A stretch of DNA of 32,112 bases from Gammaproteobacteria bacterium (GCA_019634245.1 JAHQVR010000064.1:1-32112), one strand, 5' to 3'; shown: positions 8,775 to 17,469, counted from the first letter of the stretch. Notes: generated from the letters alone by a model not told the origin. Made by a program: numbers and translations.

Positions 8775-10394
8775 TTGGCCTTGATTCAGCTCGATCACCC
8801 AAATCATCTGCCTCCTGAGCAGCAACCTGTCGTTCCCAATTGGAGCGCCATGCGGCTGTTTAACCAGTATCGTCTGCTATTGCTGGCGGCTTTGGCCGCG
8901 GTCTATTACCTGGCCTTCGAACAACACACGCTCGGCCAGCGGCACGCCGCCCTATTCGAGATTAGCCATTTGGGTTTTGTTGTGACCACCTTGGTTTTTG
9001 TCTATCTGACACGCAATAAAAGGCCGTCGGTAGCCGTTCAATTCTTTCTACAGAACTATCTCGATATATTGTTTATTGGCTTATTGATGTACTCCAGCGG
9101 GGGTGTACAAAGTGGCCTAGGTGTATTGATGCTGATCAACATCGCATTATTAAGCCAGCTCACCGGTGCTCGACATGCCATGTTGTTCGCAGCGATCGCC
9201 ACAACCATTGTGCTTTCCGAAGAACTGTTCGCCAATTTGATGTTTGGCCGTTGGGCAGCCGATTTCGAACAAACCGCGTTTTTAGGTTTACTGATGTTTG
9301 TTGTCTCTTGGTTTTTGACCGTGCCTTTGCGTCGTTTGGCCCACCGGCAGGTGTCGGTCGCTAGCGCCAATCGAGCTGCGTTAGATGTCAAGGAAATTGC
9401 CGACCTGAATGAAGAAATTATTCGCGAACTGGATTCTGGGGTCGTAGTAATAGACTCAGCCAACCAGGTCATGCTCATCAACGATACCGCTCGCACGCTT
9501 CTGAGTGCCGAATTCAGTCCACTACCCATGCACCTGAAACGGCTGTGTGGATCCTTGATGCGCAGTTTGGAAGACGCGAAAAAGCATCAAAACTTCGCTG
9601 CCAAAGCGATCACCATTGAGAGTACTGGACTGGATGTTTTGCCTCAGTTCATACCCTTAAGCTCAGGTGGGGTACTGATCAAGCTAGATGACTACGCGGC
9701 GATCAATCAACAATATCAGCAACTCAAACTGGCCTCATTGGGAAAACTCTCAGCTAGCATTGCGCATGAAATCAGAAATCCGTTAAGTGCAATCTCGCAT
9801 GCGGTCCAATTGCTGGAGGAATCTCCTGAGCTTGGCAAGGATGATCACGGGCTGTTGAAAATCGCTGGCAAACACGCCAACCGTATTAATCGAATTGTCG
9901 AAGATGTTATGCAACTTTCCAACGGCCAGAGAATTCGACAGGACAGCATCGACCTCTCGGGCTTCGTCAATGAATTTTGCGATCGATTTGAATCAGAAAA
10001 GCACGGTGAGAACTTCACTCTAGATAGAGCCATTGAGGACTCTGTGGTAGGCATGTTCGATCCTGAACACTTGGATCAGGTGTTATGGAATCTTTGCAGC
10101 AACTCACTACTGCACAATGAAGGTGAATCAATCGCTTTACGGGTTGAATGCTGGCATAGCGGCAACGGATACGCCGTGATCGATGTTACTGACGATGGCA
10201 AAGGCATTTCAGATATCGATCAAGTTAAGTTGTTTGAGCCATTTTATTCCACACACCAAAATGGATCGGGTTTAGGGCTCTATATCATCAAAGAACTGTG
10301 CGAATTGAACAAGGCTAGCCTTGAATCTCTGCCAGCAGATACTGGCGCACACTTTCGTATAACGCTAGCCACCAGCGCTCAAATGGCCGCCTGA
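8775..10394 (+). CDS. pilS: PilS, sensor histidine kinase of type IV pilus expression
   Basis: An inner-membrane histidine kinase that phosphorylates PilR to control pilin transcription. The N-terminal third has five to six hydrophobic segments (about residues 33-180). A PAS-like segment follows (LDSGVVVIDSANQVMLIN, near 219-236), then HisKA with SIAHEIRNPLSAISH (phospho-acceptor His331), and the ATPase domain with DVTDDGKGI and GSGLGLYIIKEL. Length is 539 aa from the TTG at 8775. An ATG at 8850 preceded by a closely spaced GGAG would give 514 aa starting just before the first membrane helix, so the start is uncertain. I keep the longer form because the WSAMRLFNQYRLL region resembles the family's N-terminus. 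Its stop lies one base before pilR. Confidence 0.9.
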   Translation: MALIQLDHPNHLPPEQQPVVPNWSAMRLFNQYRLLLLAALAAVYYLAFEQHTLGQRHAALFEISHLGFVVTTLVFVYLTRNKRPSVAVQFFLQNYLDILFIGLLMYSSGGVQSGLGVLMLINIALLSQLTGARHAMLFAAIATTIVLSEELFANLMFGRWAADFEQTAFLGLLMFVVSWFLTVPLRRLAHRQVSVASANRAALDVKEIADLNEEIIRELDSGVVVIDSANQVMLINDTARTLLSAEFSPLPMHLKRLCGSLMRSLEDAKKHQNFAAKAITIESTGLDVLPQFIPLSSGGVLIKLDDYAAINQQYQQLKLASLGKLSASIAHEIRNPLSAISHAVQLLEESPELGKDDHGLLKIAGKHANRINRIVEDVMQLSNGQRIRQDSIDLSGFVNEFCDRFESEKHGENFTLDRAIEDSVVGMFDPEHLDQVLWNLCSNSLLHNEGESIALRVECWHSGNGYAVIDVTDDGKGISDIDQVKLFEPFYSTHQNGSGLGLYIIKELCELNKASLESLPADTGAHFRITLATSAQMAA

Positions 10395-10395
10395 T

Positions 10396-11907
10396 ATGAC
10401 TGCAACTGCCTTGATTATCGATGATGAGCCAGACATTCGCGAATTAGTGACATTAACACTGAATCGAATGGGCCTGGACATACACTCAGCGGCGAACCTA
10501 GAAGAGGCACGCAGCTTGTTGGCGGCCTACAATTTTGATGTTTGCCTGACCGACATGCGACTGCCCGATGGCAACGGTGTGGACTTTGTACGTTACATTC
10601 AATCGACGCAACCCAATCTACCCGTGGCGGTGATCACGGCCCATGGCAATATGGATGCGGCGGTGGAAGCGATGAAAAACGGTGCCTACGACTTTGTTTC
10701 AAAACCTGTCGATATTCACCAACTTCGTCGATTGGTCGTGCAAGCGGTTGCGGTCAATGCCAACAGTGCTAACGATGCTGTACTAGAGCACACCCCTGTC
10801 TCACCAGATAAAAAAGGCCTTCAAGAAAATCCTGACACAATTGAACCAGCTCAGCCTGCATCCGTCGATCACTCGTTTGAGAACTCACACTCCCTTGAGC
10901 AATTGTCGCATCGCGACCAGGCTACATCGTCGGTACAACCATTGATCGGAGCAGATCATCTGATTGGTAGTTCTGAGCCTATGCAAGAACTTAGGCGAAT
11001 GATTCTTAAACTCAGCCGAACTAATGCGCCCGTTTGGATCACGGGGGAATCCGGCACCGGCAAGGAGCTTATCGCACGACTGATACACAGCAACAGTCCT
11101 CGGGCTAACTCACCCTTTGTGGCCATCAACTGCGGAGCAATACCCTCTGAACTTATGGAAAGTGAATTGTTTGGCCATAAAAAAGGCAGCTTCACCGGAG
11201 CGACTTCAGATCATGATGGGCTTTTTGTTCGAGCGCACGGTGGAACGCTGTTTTTAGACGAAGTCGCAGAACTGCCATTACATATGCAGGTTAAACTTCT
11301 TCGCGCCATACAAGAGCGCACCGTGCGAGCAGTTGGCGGCACCGATGAGCATAAAATCGATGTGCGTATTCTAAGCGCCAGTCACAAAGACCCTGGCTTA
11401 GAGGTCGACGAGGGACGCTTCCGGCATGATTTGTATTATCGTTTAAATGTCATTGCACTCGAGGCACCGAGTTTACGAAACCGAACAGGAGACATACCAG
11501 AGCTAGTAGCATTCGTACTCAACAAGATATGTCGTGAACACCAGATGTCTGAACCTACTGCCATCGCAGATGAAGCGGTTGACGCTCTGGAAAACTATCA
11601 CTTCCCCGGCAATGTCCGGGAGTTGGAGAACTTGTTAGAGCGTGCTGTAGCGTTGTGTGAGAATCAAACTATCACTCAAGAGGATTTGCAGATCTCCAGT
11701 AGAAGCACGGGTATTCGCGACATCAGTCCATCGAGCCCAACTAGCGATTCCTCTGGTAGCTTCAATGCAGAAAAGCACCGGTTAATCAGCGCACTGAATG
11801 ACACTCGGTGGAACCGTAAAGCAGCCGCAGAGCAACTTGGGCTGACTTATCGTCAATTGCGATATCGAATTCAGCAACTTGGCATCGATAAATCCGACGA
11901 CCACTGA
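10396..11907 (+). CDS. pilR: PilR, sigma-54-dependent response regulator
   Basis: An NtrC-type activator of pilin transcription. The receiver domain has LIIDDEPD and the phospho-acceptor Asp53 in LTDMRLPDG, with Lys103 in FVSKPVD. The AAA+ domain has Walker A GESGTGKE (217-224) and the sigma-54-contact loop GSFTGA (264-269). The Fis-type helix-turn-helix lies at the C-terminus (NRKAAAEQLGLTYRQLRYRI). At 503 aa it is longer than usual for PilR, because the linker between receiver and AAA+ domains (about residues 122-185) is long, polar and of low complexity. It starts one base after pilS, so the two are co-transcribed. Its target is probably the sigma-54 promoter about 170 nt downstream. Confidence 0.95.
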   Translation: MTATALIIDDEPDIRELVTLTLNRMGLDIHSAANLEEARSLLAAYNFDVCLTDMRLPDGNGVDFVRYIQSTQPNLPVAVITAHGNMDAAVEAMKNGAYDFVSKPVDIHQLRRLVVQAVAVNANSANDAVLEHTPVSPDKKGLQENPDTIEPAQPASVDHSFENSHSLEQLSHRDQATSSVQPLIGADHLIGSSEPMQELRRMILKLSRTNAPVWITGESGTGKELIARLIHSNSPRANSPFVAINCGAIPSELMESELFGHKKGSFTGATSDHDGLFVRAHGGTLFLDEVAELPLHMQVKLLRAIQERTVRAVGGTDEHKIDVRILSASHKDPGLEVDEGRFRHDLYYRLNVIALEAPSLRNRTGDIPELVAFVLNKICREHQMSEPTAIADEAVDALENYHFPGNVRELENLLERAVALCENQTITQEDLQISSRSTGIRDISPSSPTSDSSGSFNAEKHRLISALNDTRWNRKAAAEQLGLTYRQLRYRIQQLGIDKSDDH

Positions 11908-11944
11908 CAACGATTAGGGGCGTCCATCAAACTTTGGCTAAATT

Positions 11945-11972
11945 GTGACAAACCGAATGTCACCTAATGACA
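11945..11972 (+). promoter_or_regulatory. Probable PilR binding sites upstream of the pilin promoter
   Basis: GTGACA (11945-11950) and TGTCAC (11958-11963) form an inverted repeat with a 7-nt spacer, followed by another TGACA at 11968-11972. A fourth TGACA lies at 12064-12068. PilR of Pseudomonas is known to bind repeated TGTC-containing elements upstream of pilA. The centre of this cluster is about 120-135 nt before the -24 box, a normal distance for an activator that reaches the promoter by looping. Confidence 0.55.
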
Positions 11973-12079
11973 AAATTGCCAATTCAGAATGTTAAACAGC
12001 TCAATCGTAACTGGTTAACACCTATTCTATCTATCTGTTTTTATTGAATTTATATCCATCCCCTGACAGCTTTCAACGC

Positions 12080-12095
12080 TGGCACATCACCTGCA
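12080..12095 (+). promoter_or_regulatory. Sigma-54 promoter of the first pilin gene
   Basis: TGGCACATCACCTGCA matches the -24/-12 consensus, with GG at 12081-12082 and GC at 12093-12094 separated by exactly 10 nt. The predicted start near 12106 leaves a leader of about 84 nt. A TTGACA at 12142-12147 might be a -35 box of a second, sigma-70 promoter, but no good -10 sits 17 nt from it. This is the normal arrangement for a major pilin controlled by PilS/PilR. Confidence 0.85.
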
Positions 12096-12189
12096 CTTAA
12101 CCCATTAGGCACACGGACGATACATAAACCGTGGGTTTGGCTTGACAACAAATCTACACATAATTCTATATCTCTGGAGATAAACCATA

Positions 12190-12657
12190 ATGGTTAAAGT
12201 ACAAAAAGGTTTTACATTGATCGAACTGATGATCGTAATCGCGATTATCGGTATTTTGGCAGCAGTAGCTGTTCCTCAGTATGCTCAGTACACACGACGA
12301 GCAGAATTCTCTGAAGTTAAATTGGCTGTTACACCTATTAAGAGCCAGGTTGAAACTTGCTGGGAATTAAACGCTGGCGCTGGTGCCGGTGCTGTTTGTA
12401 ACACTTCAGCTGGTACCCCAACTGTTCGTGGCCAGGTTACTACTAACATGTTGACTCGTGCTGCTAACGCTGCTCTTGTTAACACTGTTGCGGTTGCTGA
12501 CAACGGTGGTGTTCCGGTGATCACAGCTACACCTAACGCTATTGGCGCATTCGTAGCAGGCGATACATACGTGTTGACTGGTGTTGCGAATGGTGGTGGT
12601 GACGGAATTTCCGATTGGAACGAAACAGGCGGTGGTTGTAACAACGGTTACTGCTAA
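12190..12657 (+). CDS. pilA: Type IVa major pilin, first copy
   Basis: Prepilin of 155 aa with the short leader MVKVQKG, the PilD cleavage site G/F, Glu at mature position 5 (FTLIE), and the hydrophobic assembly helix to about residue 34. The globular domain has four cysteines (57, 70, 150, 155); the last pair forms the C-terminal GCNNGYC, expected to close a disulfide-bonded D-region. A GGAG at 12176-12179 serves as ribosome site. Codons are strongly biased to GCT, GTT, GGT and AAC, unlike its neighbours, which suggests very high expression and supports the role of major subunit. It is preceded by a sigma-54 promoter and followed by a strong terminator. Confidence 0.95.
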   Translation: MVKVQKGFTLIELMIVIAIIGILAAVAVPQYAQYTRRAEFSEVKLAVTPIKSQVETCWELNAGAGAGAVCNTSAGTPTVRGQVTTNMLTRAANAALVNTVAVADNGGVPVITATPNAIGAFVAGDTYVLTGVANGGGDGISDWNETGGGCNNGYC

Positions 12658-12693
12658 TAGTTAAGGTAGCGATTTAATAGTCGTAGCTTAACC

Positions 12694-12728
12694 AAGAAAC
12701 CCCTGACTCTCAGGGGTTTCTTATTTTT
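12694..12728 (+). terminator. Intrinsic terminator between the two pilins
   Basis: A perfect 13-bp stem, AAGAAACCCCTGA (12694-12706) with TCAGGGGTTTCTT (12710-12722), has a CTC loop and is followed by ATTTTT. It should end most transcripts after the first pilin, leaving the second pilin to read-through or its own weak promoter. Confidence 0.93.
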
Positions 12729-12764
12729 ACGATAGTCCACAGGTTTCTCCGGCATCTGTATAAA

Positions 12765-13241
12765 ATGACAATCAATAAAAATAAGAAAACTAAAGGTTTT
12801 ACCCTTATCGAGTTAATGCTGGTCATTGCAATACTCGGTATTTTGGCAGCAGTTGCCATTCCCCAGTACGGCCTGTACGTTAGGCAATCGCGTTATACAG
12901 AAATTAAACTTGCCGCTGAGATAGTATCTAATCAATTAGAGCTGTGCTATGAACTCAATCAGGGAGCAGGTCCTGGCAACGCCTGCAACTCCGTGGCACC
13001 GGCCGCCGGCCCAGCAGTAAGAGGTCAAGCCACTCAAGCCATGCTCAATCGCGCGGCTAATTCTTCAATGGTCGCCTCTGTCACTTTGACAGCCGGTGCA
13101 GCCCCAGTAGTCACCGTAACTCCAGTGACTCAGGACGGCATTCTCGCGGCAGACACCTACATAGTTACTGGTTCGGTGACCAACGGCGGCATCTCAGACT
13201 GGGGCGAAGGTGGGGTCGGTTGTTCTAAAGGCTATTGCTGA
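12765..13241 (+). CDS. Type IVa pilin, second tandem copy
   Basis: Prepilin of 158 aa with leader [11 protein letters not shown], cleavage before FTLIE, the same hydrophobic helix, and four cysteines at 61, 74, 153 and 158. Spacings 13 and 5 are identical to those of the first pilin, and it also ends in GC-two residues-GYC. The two proteins align along their length (shared AAVA-PQY, VRGQ-T--ML-RAAN, ADTYI/VLTG, ISDW), so this is a diverged tandem duplicate. Unlike the first copy it shows no strong codon bias, no clear ribosome site and no sigma-54 promoter, so lower expression is likely. It could be an alternative or minor subunit. Confidence 0.92.
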   Translation: MTINKNKKTKGFTLIELMLVIAILGILAAVAIPQYGLYVRQSRYTEIKLAAEIVSNQLELCYELNQGAGPGNACNSVAPAAGPAVRGQATQAMLNRAANSSMVASVTLTAGAAPVVTVTPVTQDGILAADTYIVTGSVTNGGISDWGEGGVGCSKGYC

Positions 13242-13486
13242 ATAAGCCTGATTCGTATATCCGGTAAACAGTATATCTGTATAGGTCTGCGGTTTTACTT
13301 CCTCATTGACTCTACAGAGTGCCTAGATTCAAAGCAGCGCATTATAAGACCAATTTGTGACGGGTTTCTCCTACCCCACAAGGTCTACCTCTAGCACCAA
13401 AACACCGCCTTTAGGGTCTGCACTAGCTGCCGATCTATACCCAATGCGGCTCAATTTCGACGCAATATCATGCAAAGGGTTATCCA

Positions 13487-15196
13487 GTGAGTGAATCAGA
13501 ATCTCAAAATGTATCCTTAAGTGGCCTAGCCAGACTACTGGTCAACAACCATATTGTCAGTGAAGAGCTGGCAAAGGAAACTACCGCAGAAGCGGTAGAG
13601 AAAAAATCTACCTTTTTAAAGGAAATCGTCGAGCTAGAAGATGTTTCCGCTTCCAAAATTGCTGAGCTGATCGCTGGAGATTTTGGACTCCCGCTACTCG
13701 ATATTAATTCTTTGGATGCCAGTGCATTCCCGAATGAGTACATCAAAGAAGAACTAATCACTGAGCACGCAGCAGTTCCCATATCAAAACGGGGAGGCAA
13801 GCTCTTTGTCGCGATATCAGATCCAACCAACAATGAAGCCCTGGAGAAGTATAACTTCACCTCGGGACTTAGCGTCGAGGCTATCGTCGTTGAAGAAGAT
13901 AAACTCAACGACCTAAGAAAGACTGTCCTTGAACAAAACACCGGTATTTCGAACGATCTTGATTCTAGCCTGGACTTGGAAGTTGAAGGCGGAGAGGATG
14001 GTGAAGCCGAGGAAGACGGATCGGATATCGACGACACACCCGTGGTCCGGTATGTCAACAAGCTACTGCTTGACGCTATCAAGCGTGGTGCGTCAGATAT
14101 CCATATTGAGCCTTATGAAAAAATATTTCGAGTTCGCTACCGAGTCGATGGCATTCTCGAAGAGGTCGCTCAACCTCCGCTGAACATGGCAGGCAGGCTC
14201 ACAGCACGTGTGAAAGTTATGTCTAGAATGGATATCTCTGAACGCCGAGTACCGCAGGATGGTCGTATCAAACTTAAGCTATCCAAAACCAAGGCGATTG
14301 ATTTTCGTGTCAACACATGCCCCACCTTATTTGGTGAGAAAACGGTACTGCGTATATTGGATCCCAGCAGCGCCCAATTAGGTATCGATGCCTTAGGTTA
14401 TGAGCCTGTGCAAAAAGATATGTACATGGAAGCCCTGGCCAATCCCTACGGCATGATATTGGTCACCGGTCCAACGGGTAGTGGTAAGACGGTATCACTC
14501 TATACCGGCCTTAATATCTTGAATGATCCGGCCACGAATATTTCCACCGCGGAAGATCCAGCAGAAATTAACTTGGCGGGTATTAACCAGGTCAACGTCA
14601 ATCCCAAAGCGGGCCTGACCTTCGCTGAAGCGCTGAAGTCGTTTCTACGACAAGATCCAGACGTGATCATGGTCGGTGAGATACGCGACCTTGAAACTGC
14701 CAGTATCGCGATAAAAGCTGCTCAGACTGGACACTTGGTTCTATCGACCCTTCACACTAATGATGCACCACAAACACTGTCACGCTTAATCAACATGGGT
14801 GTACCTGCGTTCAATATCGCCTCTGCAGTTACGCTGATTATTGCTCAGAGATTAGGGCGTCGATTGTGTGATAGTTGCAAAACGGTCGACACCGAGACCC
14901 CTAGAGAGACGTTGATCGCAGAAGGATTTAAAGAAGACGAACTGGATGACCTAAAAGTCTATAAGCCTGTCGGATGCAAAAAATGTAACCACGGGTATAA
15001 AGGTCGTACCGGTATCTATCAAGTGCTGAAAATTACCGAAACTATCGGGCGCATTATCATGGAGGGTGGAAATGCCATCGACATTGCAGATCAGGCAAAA
15101 AAGGAAGGGTTTGATGATCTTCGTGAATCAGCGTTAAAGAAAGTCAGGCAGGGTTTACTCGGCCTGGAAGAAGCTAACCGGGTAACCAAGGACTAA
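13487..15196 (+). CDS. pilB: PilB, type IV pilus extension ATPase
   Basis: The cytoplasmic hexameric ATPase that drives pilin polymerisation. An N-terminal GspE_N/MshEN-type domain (about residues 1-150) and an acidic linker (EVEGGEDGEAEEDGSDID) lead to the ATPase core with Walker A GPTGSGKT (about 327-334), the Asp box, Walker B-like DPDVIMVGEIRD, and the His box HLVLSTLHTND. A zinc-type tetracysteine (CDSC and CKKC) follows. Length of 569 aa is normal. The start is GTG at 13487, with AAGGG at 13475-13479 as ribosome site. The 245-nt gap upstream shows no convincing promoter. pilC follows after 5 nt. Confidence 0.97.
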   Translation: MSESESQNVSLSGLARLLVNNHIVSEELAKETTAEAVEKKSTFLKEIVELEDVSASKIAELIAGDFGLPLLDINSLDASAFPNEYIKEELITEHAAVPISKRGGKLFVAISDPTNNEALEKYNFTSGLSVEAIVVEEDKLNDLRKTVLEQNTGISNDLDSSLDLEVEGGEDGEAEEDGSDIDDTPVVRYVNKLLLDAIKRGASDIHIEPYEKIFRVRYRVDGILEEVAQPPLNMAGRLTARVKVMSRMDISERRVPQDGRIKLKLSKTKAIDFRVNTCPTLFGEKTVLRILDPSSAQLGIDALGYEPVQKDMYMEALANPYGMILVTGPTGSGKTVSLYTGLNILNDPATNISTAEDPAEINLAGINQVNVNPKAGLTFAEALKSFLRQDPDVIMVGEIRDLETASIAIKAAQTGHLVLSTLHTNDAPQTLSRLINMGVPAFNIASAVTLIIAQRLGRRLCDSCKTVDTETPRETLIAEGFKEDELDDLKVYKPVGCKKCNHGYKGRTGIYQVLKITETIGRIIMEGGNAIDIADQAKKEGFDDLRESALKKVRQGLLGLEEANRVTKD

Positions 15197-15201
15197 TAAT
15201 A

Positions 15202-16425
15202 ATGGCATCCGCAACAGCAAAAGCACGTGAAACCGTCCTATTTGAATGGGAAGGTAAAAACGCTAAAGGTCAAAAACAGCGTGGTCTGATATCCAGCCCA
15301 AATGCTGAACTGGTCAAAGCAAAACTTCGTCGTCAGGGTGTTATCCCAACAAAAGTTAAGAAGAAGCGAGAAAGTCGAGGCGGTGGCCAGAAAGTCACCC
15401 CAGGTGACATCGCTATTTTCGCCCGCCAGCTCACCACCATGATGGGCGCTGGCGTGCCCATGGTTCAATCCTTCGAGATCGTTGCCAATGGCATGGACAA
15501 CAAGACCATGCGAGACATGGTCACGGCCATCAAGGCAGAAGTGGAATCTGGAAGTAACTTAACCAACGCATTGCGAAAACACCCCGATCATTTCGATGAT
15601 CTGTTTTGCAGTCTGGTAGAAGCGGGCGAACAGTCCGGTACGTTGGAAACTCTGCTTAACGAAATCGCCACCTACAAAGAAAAATCAGAATCGTTAAAGA
15701 AGAAAATCAAAAAAGCGATGTTCTACCCCATCGCAGTACTCATCGTAGCCGTTATCGTTACTGCGATACTGTTGATATTTGTGGTACCTCAATTCGAATC
15801 TCTGTTCTCCAGCATGGGTGGTGATTTACCCGCATTTACCAAGATGATTGTTACCGCTTCTGAGTTTATGCAGAAATGGTGGTACGTCGCGTTTGGTGGA
15901 GTTGGTCTCTCGATCTATGTCTTTGGACAAGTGAAGAAACGCAGCGTCGCTTTTTCTGAGTTTTTAGATAGAGTGATACTTAAAGCTCCAGTGTTTGGGG
16001 ATATTGTGCACAAGGCCGCGACCGCTCGATTCGCTCGAACTCTAGCAACCATGTCCAAAGCTGGTGTGCCGTTGGTGGAGGCGATGGACTCCGTGGCGGG
16101 TACTGCAGGTAACTCGGTGTTTGAAAAGGCCATCATCAAAATGAAAGATGAAGCAGCTACTGGTCAAACACTTCAGTCCTCGATCGAGAACTCTGGTCTG
16201 TTCTCCAACATGGTGACACAGATGGTAGCTATTGGTGAGGAATCAGGCTCCATCGATGACATGCTGGGAAAAGTGGCTGACTACTACGAAGAAGAGGTGG
16301 ACAACGCCGTTGATGCGATGACTAGCTTAATGGAGCCGATGATCATGGCATTTTTAGGCGTCGTTATCGGTGGATTGGTTGTGGGTATGTACCTACCGAT
16401 ATTCAAGATGGGTGATGCATTCTGA
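15202..16425 (+). CDS. pilC: PilC, type IV pilus inner-membrane platform protein
   Basis: The polytopic GspF/PilC protein that couples PilB to pilin extraction from the membrane. Two T2SSF domains are visible. The first begins with FARQLTTMMGAGVPMVQSFEI near residue 75 and ends with the segment YPIAVLIVAVIVTAILLIFV. The second begins with FARTLATMSKAGVPLVEAMD near residue 277 and ends with a hydrophobic segment before YLPIFKMGDAF. Length of 407 aa matches the family. It follows pilB directly and precedes pilD, the classic pilBCD order. Confidence 0.97.
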   Translation: MASATAKARETVLFEWEGKNAKGQKQRGLISSPNAELVKAKLRRQGVIPTKVKKKRESRGGGQKVTPGDIAIFARQLTTMMGAGVPMVQSFEIVANGMDNKTMRDMVTAIKAEVESGSNLTNALRKHPDHFDDLFCSLVEAGEQSGTLETLLNEIATYKEKSESLKKKIKKAMFYPIAVLIVAVIVTAILLIFVVPQFESLFSSMGGDLPAFTKMIVTASEFMQKWWYVAFGGVGLSIYVFGQVKKRSVAFSEFLDRVILKAPVFGDIVHKAATARFARTLATMSKAGVPLVEAMDSVAGTAGNSVFEKAIIKMKDEAATGQTLQSSIENSGLFSNMVTQMVAIGEESGSIDDMLGKVADYYEEEVDNAVDAMTSLMEPMIMAFLGVVIGGLVVGMYLPIFKMGDAF

Positions 16426-16461
16426 TATCCTAACGCTCACACGATTATCGAGTTTATCCTA

Positions 16462-17421
16462 ATGAGTATTTGGGATGTGTTTCAGTACAACGCCGTAGTT
16501 TTCTACGGCGTTGTTGCGTTTTTAAGCCTGTTTGTGGGTAGTTTCCTGAACGTCGTTATCCATCGATTGCCAATCATGATGGAAAATGCCTGGCGACAAG
16601 GCTTAGCTGAATGGGATGAAGCCCAAGCAGAGGCACAACCAGCAGCAAACTCTGTTGAAGATGATATCGACGCTGATATCAGCAGTGTCAGCGTCAATGC
16701 TGACGCACTAACACACTCATCAGCGTCAGCAACCGAACCGTTTAACCTGGCTGTCCCACGATCTCGCTGTCCCAAATGCGGCACGCTCATTACCGCTTGG
16801 CAGAACATCCCGGTGTTGAGCTGGTTGCTCCTACGGGGCAAATGTCATCAGTGCAAAACCCCCATTTCGGCTCGCTATCCACTGGTTGAGCTCTCTACTA
16901 TGTTGTTGTCGTTGGTGGTGGCCTGGCATTTGGGTCCGACCCCACAGGCGGTGTTAGGGATTGTGGTTACCTGGTTCTTTGTGACGATGAGCATGATTGA
17001 CTTTGACCATCAACTACTCCCGGATAGCCTGACGTTGCCGCTCATGTGGCTGGCATTGATCGCCAGTTTGTTCCCGGTATTTACCGATGTACGCTCAGCG
17101 GTTATCGGTGCAGCGGCTGGTTACCTGGTACTGTGGAGCGTTTTTCATGTCTTTCGTTTAATCACCGGCAAAGAAGGCATGGGTTATGGTGATTTTAAAC
17201 TGCTCGCTGCGATTGGCGCCCTACTAGGCTGGCAAAGCCTTCCGGTGGTGATACTGCTCTCCTCGTTGGTGGGTGCAGTAGTCGGTATTACTGTCATTGC
17301 CATTACGGGGCGAGACAAAAACATTCCCATTCCATTCGGTCCGTTTTTAGCAGCGGCCGGATGGATCGCCATGTTATGGGGAGATACTTTGACCGATCAG
17401 TACCTGGGCCTGTTTGCGTAA
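16462..17421 (+). CDS. pilD: PilD, prepilin peptidase and N-methyltransferase
   Basis: The membrane aspartic protease that removes prepilin leaders and methylates the new N-terminal Phe. The first membrane helix carries VGSFLNVVIHRLP. The zinc motif CPKC and CHQC follows, and the two catalytic aspartates lie in MIDFDHQLLPDS and GMGYGDFKLLAA. Several further membrane helices complete the 319 aa. An acidic, Ser/Ala-rich insertion of about 30-40 residues (around 60-90) separates the first helix from the first CXXC, longer than in Pseudomonas PilD. The start at 16462 fits because VGSFLN must be near the N-terminus. The codons just after the start form a strong hairpin. Confidence 0.96.
   Translation: MSIWDVFQYNAVVFYGVVAFLSLFVGSFLNVVIHRLPIMMENAWRQGLAEWDEAQAEAQPAANSVEDDIDADISSVSVNADALTHSSASATEPFNLAVPRSRCPKCGTLITAWQNIPVLSWLLLRGKCHQCKTPISARYPLVELSTMLLSLVVAWHLGPTPQAVLGIVVTWFFVTMSMIDFDHQLLPDSLTLPLMWLALIASLFPVFTDVRSAVIGAAAGYLVLWSVFHVFRLITGKEGMGYGDFKLLAAIGALLGWQSLPVVILLSSLVGAVVGITVIAITGRDKNIPIPFGPFLAAAGWIAMLWGDTLTDQYLGLFA
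16487..16523 (+). other. Terminator-like hairpin inside the start of pilD
   Basis: ACAACGCCGTAG (16487-16498) pairs perfectly over 12 bp with CTACGGCGTTGT (16503-16514) around a TTTT loop. After TGCG comes TTTTT (16519-16523). This is the shape of an intrinsic terminator, yet the bases are in-frame codons of pilD (YNAVVFYGVVAF). Ribosomes translating pilD would keep it open, so it could act as an attenuator or polarity point for pilD-coaE. Confidence 0.6.
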
Positions 17422-17469
17422 ACCCAATTCCGTGTAAAGTTATTCCTTGGCTCAAATCAGGATTTCCCC

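Noticed and set aside
12142..12172. A TTGACA that might be a sigma-70 promoter in the pilA leader
   Set aside because: No -10 box with more than three matches lies at 16-18 nt spacing; a TATATC needs a 19-nt spacer. Mentioned only under the sigma-54 promoter.
13424..13440. A GG-N10-GC spacing upstream of pilB that might be a sigma-54 promoter
   Set aside because: Apart from the dinucleotide spacing the bases do not match TGGCAC/TTGC, so a chance occurrence is more likely.
13504..14082. A 192-codon open frame on the minus strand opposite pilB
   Set aside because: Serine-rich low-complexity translation that mirrors the acidic pilB N-terminal region; no start signals or family resemblance.
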